Part shown: positions 57,205-64,000 of the stretch, in pieces
How the letters are laid out: every line of letters starts with the position of its first letter
Position numbering within the stretch: the stretch's first letter is position 1
NCBI RefSeq assembly: GCF_029318685.1
Contig: NZ_CP119677.1
Coordinates: 2,905,001-2,969,000, forward strand
Direction of reading: 5' to 3'
From: Ruminiclostridium papyrosolvens DSM 2782
GTDB lineage: Bacteria > Bacillota > Clostridia > Acetivibrionales > DSM-1351
Length of the DNA stretch: 64,000 nucleotides
Notes under the pieces: generated by a model
Databases searched by the model: none
What the model was told of the DNA's origin: nothing
What the model saw: the letters and a program-made list of their open reading frames with translations, nothing else
Position numbers and translations under genes: made by a program

Positions 57205-58698
57205 TCAATATTTATTATTTTCTTCCATAAGAATATTGGCTTTCCGCTCCAGCATTTCGTCTATTCTACCGATGTATTCCTCAACACTTTTTACATTAAA
57301 TGACCTTTCCAATCTGTTCATAGGGAAAACCACCTTTGTAACCGCTCCTGCTCCACAGGCCAGTATTGTCTGACGTTCTTCCATTATTTGTATATTGTAT
57401 AAGCATTCCATACCAATTTTACTATATCCTACATTTTCCAGATTGCCAAGAATATTTTTCTGCCTGTAAAGATAATACGGGTTAAGACTCATTTCTTTTG
57501 AGCATTCACGAGCCATATCAACCATTAAGGCAGAATCAACATACTGAGTCTTTAGACTGTATTTTTCTATTTCCTTTGTTAGCTGTGAAGCTCTTTTTAT
57601 GGCCATTGTATGAACTGTCAAACTGTCCGGGTTCAACTCTTTTATTTTTCTTAGGGTTTCACCAAACATTTCAACGTCCTCTCCGGGAAGTCCACAGATT
57701 AAATCCATATTTATATTGTCAAAACCCATATCCCTTGAAGCCTTAAAAGCATTAACAACATCTTCCGGGGTATGAAATCTTCCTATTCTTTCAAGGGTTT
57801 TTTCATTCATTGTCTGAGGGTTTATGCTGATTCGTGAAACACGACTGTTTTTAATAACCTTTAGCTTCTCAATAGTTATGGTATCCGGACGTCCGGCCTC
57901 AAGGGTGTATTCTCTAAGGTAAGTCATATCAATACACTCTTCAATCCCACTTAGGAGACGACTCAGCTGCCGTTCATTCAACGAGGTGGGTGTTCCCCCT
58001 CCAATATATATACTTTCAACGACAAGGCCTTTTTCTCTCATAAGCTGCGCTGTATGCCTTATTTCTTTTAATAAAGTATCTACATAAACGCCCACCATCT
58101 TCTTATATTGCGATATGGTACTTGAGCTAAAGGAGCAATATAAGCAACGAGTAGGACAAAAAGGAATACCAACGTACAGTGATATGCTATTTTCCCTTGA
58201 CTCTGTAAACAATTCTCTTTGATTATCTGCTACTTCATACAGAAGCCTTGACTTATTCTCCGTTACAAAGTAATCCTTTTGTAAAGCACAAATAATATCC
58301 TCCTTTGTGAGCTTCATATCAATCAACTCATTTACCAGCTTTACAGGCCTTATACCTGTAAGGATGCCCCAGGGTATAATCTTGCCGGTATATTGGGTCA
58401 GCAATAAAAACAGCTTTCTCTTTAGGCTTCTTTTAAACTCTTTTACTTTAAGCTTATCCGAAGATTCCATTACACCTGTGCAGTTAAGGCTTATAATCTC
58501 GCTAAATCCTTTGTCCTTCAAGCTGATATTAAAGAAGTCATTTCCGCCCTCATAAGACATAAAACAGAAAAGAAATGCCCCGGAACAATCATCCCAAGGC
58601 TCATTGAATTTCTTTATTTCGTTTTGAGCAAAAAATAATTTTACTACATCTTCAAGTTCATAATCAAAATTTTTAGTCTTGTTGTTGTATATTAACAT
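57205..58698 (-). CDS. hemZ: coproporphyrinogen dehydrogenase HemZ-like radical SAM protein
   Basis: The 497-residue protein carries the radical SAM motif CPTRCLYCSF at about residue 175, then SIYIGGGTPTSLNERQL and LEAGRPDTI, the HemN/HemZ pattern. A C-terminal HemN-type domain has NPYYLYRQKNILGNLENVGY. Family members decarboxylate coproporphyrinogen III without oxygen, or have other radical roles. The N-terminal 150 residues are specific to HemZ. It is between the MBL-fold hydrolase and the T-box region, a common clostridial order. Confidence 0.9.
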   Translation of the reverse strand: MLIYNNKTKNFDYELEDVVKLFFAQNEIKKFNEPWDDCSGAFLFCFMSYEGGNDFFNISLKDKGFSEIISLNCTGVMESSDKLKVKEFKRSLKRKLFLLLTQYTGKIIPWGILTGIRPVKLVNELIDMKLTKEDIICALQKDYFVTENKSRLLYEVADNQRELFTESRENSISLYVGIPFCPTRCLYCSFSSSTISQYKKMVGVYVDTLLKEIRHTAQLMREKGLVVESIYIGGGTPTSLNERQLSRLLSGIEECIDMTYLREYTLEAGRPDTITIEKLKVIKNSRVSRISINPQTMNEKTLERIGRFHTPEDVVNAFKASRDMGFDNINMDLICGLPGEDVEMFGETLRKIKELNPDSLTVHTMAIKRASQLTKEIEKYSLKTQYVDSALMVDMARECSKEMSLNPYYLYRQKNILGNLENVGYSKIGMECLYNIQIMEERQTILACGAGAVTKVVFPMNRLERSFNVKSVEEYIGRIDEMLERKANILMEENNKY

Positions 58699-58710
58699 TT
58701 CATCCTCTTT

Positions 58711-59337
58711 TTACCATTGAACCGCATTTTTTATAGGATTGTCTCTTATTTCATCAATAATGGTAGTACTTACACCGTGACCGGGATAAACTATAATTCC
58801 GCCGGGCAATACAAAAAGCTTCTCGACAATTGAACTATAAATATCAGAAAAATTGCCGTTTGGCAAATCAACTCTTCCATACCCGTATTTAAATAATGTA
58901 TCTCCGGAGAATAGCAGATTTTCAACCTGAATACAGATAGAGCCGGCGGTGTGTCCTGGAGTATGAATTACCCTAAATTCCAGTCCTCCGACTTTCATAC
59001 TGCTTCCGTCCCTAAGAACTTCGTACTTACATTCAAAGGTTGCCGAACTTCCCGTAAAAGCAGAAATATTTAGTCTTGCATCTGACATTGCCTGCTCATC
59101 GTCGACATGAATATATACCTTGGCATTTGTTTTAGCCGCTATATCGTCAACATAAGTAATATGGTCAATATGTCCATGAGTAAGTATTATTTTTTTAATA
59201 CTGGTTTTTAGTTCTTCTTGTGCAGCAAGCACCTTGTCAGAGGGAACTCCTGCATCTATCAGAACAGCTTCATTTCCATTTCCAACTATATAGGATACCG
59301 AGTCAAATAAACCTCCATTTATTGGTTTTACAAACAT
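58711..59337 (-). CDS. MBL-fold metallo-hydrolase
   Basis: The 208-residue protein has the zinc motif THGHIDHI (the TxHxHxDH pattern), then HVDDEQ, HTPGHTAGSICI and the FSGDTLFKYGYGRVDL segment, the outline of a glyoxalase II-like hydrolase. The start at 59337 has GGAGGT seven bases upstream; an earlier ATG at 59355 overlaps the dtd stop. The gene sits between dtd and hemZ. The substrate cannot be inferred beyond a thioester-type hydrolase. Confidence 0.9.
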   Translation of the reverse strand: MFVKPINGGLFDSVSYIVGNGNEAVLIDAGVPSDKVLAAQEELKTSIKKIILTHGHIDHITYVDDIAAKTNAKVYIHVDDEQAMSDARLNISAFTGSSATFECKYEVLRDGSSMKVGGLEFRVIHTPGHTAGSICIQVENLLFSGDTLFKYGYGRVDLPNGNFSDIYSSIVEKLFVLPGGIIVYPGHGVSTTIIDEIRDNPIKNAVQW

Positions 59338-59354
59338 ATGCCGAACCTCCGTCA

Positions 59355-59804
59355 TCAAAATTCCTTTTTACTGTCCAATATAAGTGTAACCGGACCGTCA
59401 TTGCTTATATCTACCAGCATGTCAGTCTGAAAAATTCCTGTTTCGGTAACTACACCGGCTTCTTTACACTTGCATACAAAACCTTCATATAGTTCTTTTG
59501 CAATCTCAGGTTTGGCAGCTTTGTCAAAACCGGGTCGTCTGCCTTTCCTGCAATCTCCGAAAAGTGTAAATTGTGATACAACCAGCAATTGTCCCCCTAT
59601 ATCTAACAGAGACTTATTCATCTTACCGTCTTCATCCTCAAAAATACGCAAATTCAGTATTTTTTCTGATAGATATTCTATATCACGGTGGTCATCTTCC
59701 TTACCAACTCCAAGAAGAACCATAAGACCCTGACCAATGCTTCCTGCAAGCTTCTCGCTTACAGTAACAGTTGATTTTTTTACTCTTTGAACAACTGCTC
59801 TCAT
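59355..59804 (-). CDS. dtd: D-aminoacyl-tRNA deacylase
   Basis: DTD removes D-amino acids from mischarged tRNAs. The 149-residue protein has [12 protein letters not shown] at the start, [21 protein letters not shown] in the active-site region, and [15 protein letters not shown] at the end, where the conserved Gly-Pro motif sits. It is 18 bp after relA, the usual place. Confidence 0.97.
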   Translation of the reverse strand: MRAVVQRVKKSTVTVSEKLAGSIGQGLMVLLGVGKEDDHRDIEYLSEKILNLRIFEDEDGKMNKSLLDIGGQLLVVSQFTLFGDCRKGRRPGFDKAAKPEIAKELYEGFVCKCKEAGVVTETGIFQTDMLVDISNDGPVTLILDSKKEF

Positions 59805-59822
59805 TTACCTGAAAACCCCCGA

Positions 59823-62003
59823 TTATTGTTTATTTCTGGTTACATCAAATACGCTGTCTATTTTCCTAAGTCTTTTAATTATTTTTTCCAGTTGCTCGGT
59901 GTTTGTTATCTCAAGGGTAAGAGTTATAATCGTAATCTGTTCCTTGGTAGTCCTTGCATTGACTGCCTTTATAGGTATTTTTGCTTCTGTGATACAGTTG
60001 GTAACATCCAGCAGGAGAGAAGTCCTGTCATTAGCCATAAGCACTATATCTGCCTTATAGGCAACATCATTGGTAGAACGCCACTTTACATCTATAAGCC
60101 TTTCTTCTTCTTCCTGATCAGCAGAAATATTTATACAGTCGCTTCTGTGGACTGAAACACCTCTGCCTCTGGTTATATACCCGATTATCTCATCACCGGG
60201 AACAGGGTTACAACATCTTGATAAACGCACAAGGCAATTATCAATTCCCTTTACTATTACACCGCTTTCAAGAGTGTGCTTTTTCTTTCTATCATTTTTT
60301 GTCTGGGCAATTGTTTCCAGTATTTCTTCTAACTCTTCAGGTTTAAGTGTCTTTTTAAATTCTTCCTTTAGCCTGGTTATAACCTTGTTTGACGTAATTG
60401 CTCCATATCCTACTCCGGCATATAAATCTTCCTGAGATGCAAAATTGTATTTTCTTAATACAATTTCAACCCACTCGTTTCGAAATAGCTGTGTATAGGA
60501 CAAGCCCTGCTTTTTAAGCTCACGCTCAAGCATTTCCTTGCCCCTGATTATATTCTCTTCACGCTTTTCCTTTTTGAACCACTGATTAATCTTACTTTTC
60601 GCCTGACTGCTCTTAACAATTTTAAGCCAATCCCTGCTGGGGCCATGAATTGTTGAGGAAGTAAGAATGTCTATTATATCGCCGTTTTTCAGCTTATAAT
60701 CAATAGGCTCCATTTTACCGTTTATCTTGGCACCTATCATTTTGTTACCGATAGCACTGTGTATTGCATAAGCAAAGTCCACAGGCGTTGAGCCTACAGG
60801 AAGATTTATTACATCACCTTTTGGAGTAAATACAAATACCTCATCCGTAAACAGGTCAATCTTGAGTGTTTCCATAAATTCGCTTTCGTCTCTGGTATCC
60901 TTTTGCCATTCCAAAAGCTGCCGGAGCCATGCAAATTTATTGTCGGAATCCTTTGCGTTGTTAATTCCTTCCTTGTATTTCCAATGAGCCGCAATACCAA
61001 CCTCTGCAACCCTGTGCATATCCCATGTTCTTATCTGAACCTCAAAAGGCTGACCTTCAGGTCCAATCAATGTTGTATGTAATGATTGGTACATATTTGG
61101 TTTGGGCATGGCTATATAATCCTTGAACCTGCCCGGCATAGGTTTATATAGTTCATGGACAAGCCCCAGCACCGCATAACAATCTTTTACAGAATTTACA
61201 ATTATACGGAATGCAAACAAGTCATATATTTGATCCAGTGTCTTGTTCTGCTTTACCATCTTTCTGTAAATACTGTAGAAGTGCTTTGGTCTCCCATCTA
61301 TTTGTGCATTTTCTATTCTTAGTTCGTTTGTTTTTTCACGTAGAGTATCAATAATTATTGTTATATATGCTTCTCTTTGTTTTCTCTTTGTATTAATTTT
61401 TTCAACAAGATCATAGTATCCCTTTGGATCAAGATACCTAAGACAAATATCTTCAAGCTCCCACTTAATTTTGGAAATACCAAGTCTATGTGCAAGGGGT
61501 GCGTATATCTCAAGGGTTTCTCTTGCTTTTTCAAGTTGTTTGTCCTGAGTCATGTAATTCAGGGTTCTCATATTATGAAGCCTGTCGGCAAGTTTTATCA
61601 TAATAACCCTGATATCCTTGGCCATGGCCAAAAACATCTTGCGAAGATTTTCAACCTGCTGCTCTTCCTTTGTAGTGAATGGGATTTTTCCCAACTTGGT
61701 AACACCGTCCACCAATTCTGCTACTTCCTGTCCAAACTGAGCTTTCAACTGATCGTAAGTACATGTTGTATCTTCAATGGTATCATGTAAAAGGGCAGCA
61801 ACAAGTGCCGTACAATCCAATTCAATCTCTGCTAAAATTATAGCAACCTCAACCGGATGAATAATGTATGGCTCTCCTGATATTCTCTGTTGACCCATAT
61901 GTGCTGCTTTTGAAACAGAGTATGCTTTTTCAAGCATCTCAAAGCTGCAACCAGGGTCGTATTTTCTAACTTTCTCAACAAGTACTGAAAAGCTGTCTAT
62001 CAA
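59823..62003 (-). CDS. relA: bifunctional (p)ppGpp synthetase/hydrolase
   Basis: This 726-residue Rel protein makes and breaks the alarmone ppGpp. The HD hydrolase domain (about 25-180) has HPVEVAIILAE and LLHDTIEDT. The synthetase (about 210-345) has GRPKHFYSIYRKM. TGS (about 385-450) follows, with VFVFTPKGDVINLP. The zinc-finger/RIS region has CCNPVPGDEIIGY, and the ACT domain (about 650-726) closes the protein. Both catalytic halves look intact, so it is the long bifunctional Firmicutes Rel. It lies between apt and dtd. Confidence 0.97.
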   Translation of the reverse strand: MIDSFSVLVEKVRKYDPGCSFEMLEKAYSVSKAAHMGQQRISGEPYIIHPVEVAIILAEIELDCTALVAALLHDTIEDTTCTYDQLKAQFGQEVAELVDGVTKLGKIPFTTKEEQQVENLRKMFLAMAKDIRVIMIKLADRLHNMRTLNYMTQDKQLEKARETLEIYAPLAHRLGISKIKWELEDICLRYLDPKGYYDLVEKINTKRKQREAYITIIIDTLREKTNELRIENAQIDGRPKHFYSIYRKMVKQNKTLDQIYDLFAFRIIVNSVKDCYAVLGLVHELYKPMPGRFKDYIAMPKPNMYQSLHTTLIGPEGQPFEVQIRTWDMHRVAEVGIAAHWKYKEGINNAKDSDNKFAWLRQLLEWQKDTRDESEFMETLKIDLFTDEVFVFTPKGDVINLPVGSTPVDFAYAIHSAIGNKMIGAKINGKMEPIDYKLKNGDIIDILTSSTIHGPSRDWLKIVKSSQAKSKINQWFKKEKREENIIRGKEMLERELKKQGLSYTQLFRNEWVEIVLRKYNFASQEDLYAGVGYGAITSNKVITRLKEEFKKTLKPEELEEILETIAQTKNDRKKKHTLESGVIVKGIDNCLVRLSRCCNPVPGDEIIGYITRGRGVSVHRSDCINISADQEEEERLIDVKWRSTNDVAYKADIVLMANDRTSLLLDVTNCITEAKIPIKAVNARTTKEQITIITLTLEITNTEQLEKIIKRLRKIDSVFDVTRNKQ

Positions 62004-62056
62004 TGTGTCCCTCCACCTGTCAAACGACGCCCGAATGAATTACATAATTAGTCTTG

Positions 62057-62572
62057 TCAAAATTTTACTATTGAATCAACTTTATAGCCTTTAAGCTTAT
62101 CTCTTCCATTCAGAGACATAAGCTCTATAAAGAATATTACACCTGCAACCTCTCCTCCCAGCTGCTCAACAAGTCTGATGTTAGCTTGGGTAGTTCCGCC
62201 CGTTGCAAGAAGATCATCAACTATTAATACTCTCTGTCCCGGCTTAATTGCATCTGAATGCATTTCGAGGACATCTGTTCCGTATTCCAGATCATATTCT
62301 TCACGTACGGTTTTGTATGGAAGTTTTCCTTTCTTTCTTACAGGAACAAAGCCTTTATTCATGTGGTATGCCAAGGGGGCACCAAAAATAAATCCTCTTG
62401 ACTCTGAACCTACGATAATATCAAAATCTCCCATTTTTTCCGCCAGTGTCTTGAATGTATCCATACATTCTCTAAATGCCTCAGAATCCTGAAGAACAGT
62501 CGTAATATCGATAAAATCGATGCCTTCCTTAGGAAAATCCATAACATGTCTGAGTTTATCTTTAAAATCCAT
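62057..62572 (-). CDS. apt: adenine phosphoribosyltransferase
   Basis: APT salvages adenine to AMP with PRPP. The 171-residue protein has VMDFPKEGIDFIDITTVLQD, GSESRGFIFGAPLAY, and the PRPP loop VLIVDDLLATGGTT at about 117-130. Size and motifs are standard. It is upstream of relA, as in most Clostridia. Confidence 0.98.
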   Translation of the reverse strand: MDFKDKLRHVMDFPKEGIDFIDITTVLQDSEAFRECMDTFKTLAEKMGDFDIIVGSESRGFIFGAPLAYHMNKGFVPVRKKGKLPYKTVREEYDLEYGTDVLEMHSDAIKPGQRVLIVDDLLATGGTTQANIRLVEQLGGEVAGVIFFIELMSLNGRDKLKGYKVDSIVKF

Positions 62573-62711
62573 AGTAAACTCCTCTCATAAGTAAATATTA
62601 TATCATACATTAATATATTATAAATAAATAAATCTAAGGTTACAAGGACGTATAAATATAGTGGAGGAAATAATTGCTTTTTGCCCCACAATATATTTTC
62701 TATAAAACATC

Positions 62712-62763
62712 AAAAAGGCTCAAACTACAGGGTCATTTCACCTGTGTTTTGAGCCTTTTTTAA
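62712..62763 (-). terminator. terminator after the GH43 gene
   Basis: AAAAAGGCTCAAA and TTTGAGCCTTTTT form a 13-bp perfect stem around a 23-base loop, about 50 bp past the stop codon, with Ts on the minus strand. Confidence 0.85.
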
Positions 62764-62810
62764 GTATCCCCATTGGTATATTTCATTTGGGAATTCTCAA
62801 CTGATACCTG

Positions 62811-64000
62811 CTACTTTATTTCAACCGGGAACTGTGTTCTTTTACCGAGGAGATATTCTTTCAGAAGTATATAGTCAAGAGAATCTATAGAGCCGCTGCC
62901 ATCCAAGTCAGCAGCAGTGATTCCATCAGCGGAAGGGAACTTTGTTATCGAGCCAAGAATAAACTGCTTCATAAGTGAAAAGTCAAGTGCATTTATATCT
63001 CCGCTTCCGTCAAGGTCTCCGTATACAATTTTACTTGCTTGAGTATTGAACTTCCAATTATTTATATTGAATAAATACCCGCTTCCTCCGGTAAATTTCA
63101 GATATAAGTCATGTACTCCTGTTGCACCGCTAACTGCACAGGATTTTGTTACCCATTTCTGCCAGTCTCCGGTTCCTGCGACGTTACAAGTTCCAACAAG
63201 CTTTCCGTCAGCACTGTCAAGACGGATTTCAATACTGCCTCCGCTGTTCGCTGATGCAACACTGGCATCGAATGATGTTGCCCCGGCAGAACCAAAATCA
63301 ACGCCTCTTACCTTTACCCAGTCACCATTCTCAATATTGCATACATCACGGCCACCGGCGTTGCAAGCTTCAGTATTTATACCGCTTTCCTGCGCCATGG
63401 TTTCTGCTTCATTAACAACATAAGGATTTACATACTTCAGTTGGGTAAGACCGTCTTTGGTAATGTTAACCTTCTGCATTGTTCCGTCTGCGTTGTAGGT
63501 TATTTTATCTATGCACACATTTCTCTGGTATGTTCTTGCATCACCGCTCGAAGCACCATTAGCTATTGCAAGTGCTCTGTTGTGATAAGCTATATACCAG
63601 TTATTCTTATATGAGAATATACATTGATGGTTATTATTGCCCTCATTAGAAGGAGGATTTGCTAATACTGTTCCTTTGTATTGGAATCCTGTCATAGGGT
63701 TGTCACTCATCATGTAATCTATAGTGGCAGCTCCTTTTGAAAAATTCGTAGAATAAGAGAAATAATACTTGCCTTTGTACTTATGAAGCAATGAAGCTTC
63801 AAAGAAAATCGGAGCCACAATCTGAGAAGCAGAGCCTTTAATACTTATCATATCATCGTTAAGCTTAATTACCCTTGTATTACCCTCGCCGTTTCCGCCA
63901 AAGTATACATAAGCCTGTCCGTCATCATCCACAAAGGCGCCCGGGTCAAAGCACCAGAATCCGCTGGGAGCATTTACTCCGGGAGTGCTTCCGGTTATAA
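62811..64000 (-). CDS. GH43 glycoside hydrolase with CBM6 and type I dockerin, C-terminal part
   Basis: The gene enters the window from the right (5' end missing) and shows about 396 codons. The catalytic part (start of window piece to about 165) has WCFDPGAFVDDDGQAYVYFGG and EASLLHKYKGKYYFSYS, the GH43 five-bladed propeller with its catalytic acidic positions. A CBM6-like module follows (YVVNEAETMAQESG to about 320). The end is a dockerin with two calcium-loop repeats (DLDGSGDINALDF and DLDGSGSIDSLDY). So it is a cellulosomal hemicellulase, likely an arabinofuranosidase or xylosidase of arabinoxylan. Exact activity is unproven. Confidence 0.93.
   Translation of the reverse strand, partial: ITGSTPGVNAPSGFWCFDPGAFVDDDGQAYVYFGGNGEGNTRVIKLNDDMISIKGSASQIVAPIFFEASLLHKYKGKYYFSYSTNFSKGAATIDYMMSDNPMTGFQYKGTVLANPPSNEGNNNHQCIFSYKNNWYIAYHNRALAIANGASSGDARTYQRNVCIDKITYNADGTMQKVNITKDGLTQLKYVNPYVVNEAETMAQESGINTEACNAGGRDVCNIENGDWVKVRGVDFGSAGATSFDASVASANSGGSIEIRLDSADGKLVGTCNVAGTGDWQKWVTKSCAVSGATGVHDLYLKFTGGSGYLFNINNWKFNTQASKIVYGDLDGSGDINALDFSLMKQFILGSITKFPSADGITAADLDGSGSIDSLDYILLKEYLLGKRTQFPVEIK

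Noticed and set aside
61377-61790. 137-residue plus-strand frame opposite relA
   Set aside because: It is antisense to the conserved Rel hydrolase and synthetase domains, so it is a shadow frame.
62573-62710. Purine riboswitch upstream of apt
   Set aside because: The spacer is AT-rich with no conserved purine-aptamer core or pairing pattern visible.
1-64000. CRISPR arrays, tRNA or rRNA genes, prophage or insertion sequences
   Set aside because: A read of all intergenic gaps found no regularly spaced repeats, no tRNA-like cloverleaf segments and no integrase or transposase genes.

Overview
This window comes from an AT-rich, endospore-forming member of the Clostridia. Two things point to the mesophilic cellulolytic Ruminiclostridium (Clostridium cellulolyticum / papyrosolvens) group. 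One is a complete spoIIIA operon plus spoIIP. The other is a secreted GH43 enzyme ending in a type I dockerin, the cellulosome attachment module. The genus is an inference from the sequence alone. Nearly all genes lie on the minus strand; the exceptions are a PHP phosphatase, a tiny zinc-ribbon protein and a two-component system.

Region 1 (1-11750, transcribed right to left) is the conserved block spoIIIAA-AH, asp23-amaP-DUF2273, nusB, xseA-xseB, ispA, a roughly 610-nt non-coding RNA, a small membrane protein, and dxs. The RNA gap (about 1128-1737) matches OLE RNA (ornate, large, extremophilic) in size, closed ends and position. The membrane protein after it is its partner OapA. This is the most remarkable element in the window.

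Region 2 (11885-14405) is a small accessory cassette: a lipoprotein, a GntR/YtrA-like repressor, and an ABC ATPase with its permease. Terminators flank it and a perfect 18-bp inverted repeat controls it. It sits inside the otherwise standard run efp - pepP - aroQ (14551-17282). Next come an endonuclease IV-like protein, an M18 aminopeptidase, a PHP phosphatase, a secreted orphan protein, and the Fe-S/thiolation operon iscR-iscS-iscU-mnmA (22744-26048).

Region 3 (26212-36539) carries a YkuS-like protein, a small membrane protein, rarA, two secreted stalk-domain proteins (one an HtrA-type protease), thpR, a GDP-mannose pyrophosphorylase fused to a phosphomannomutase domain that has lost its catalytic loops, and lepA. 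Region 4 (36687-42249) is a five-gene accessory cluster: MATE exporter, radical SAM/SPASM enzyme, DegT aminotransferase, GT2 glycosyltransferase and polysaccharide deacetylase. It may make an amino-sugar-type metabolite or surface glycan.

Region 5 (42441-53636) holds a DUF3298/stalk protein, spoIIP, a zinc-ribbon miniprotein, an OmpR-family regulator with a multi-membrane-span histidine kinase, and a 1426-residue acyl-CoA dehydratase activase-like protein. Region 6 (53678-62572) is the widespread Firmicutes block apt - relA - dtd - MBL hydrolase - hemZ, then a T-box riboswitch and hisS-aspS. The window ends inside the dockerin-bearing GH43 gene. No rRNA, tRNA, CRISPR array, insertion sequence or prophage was seen.
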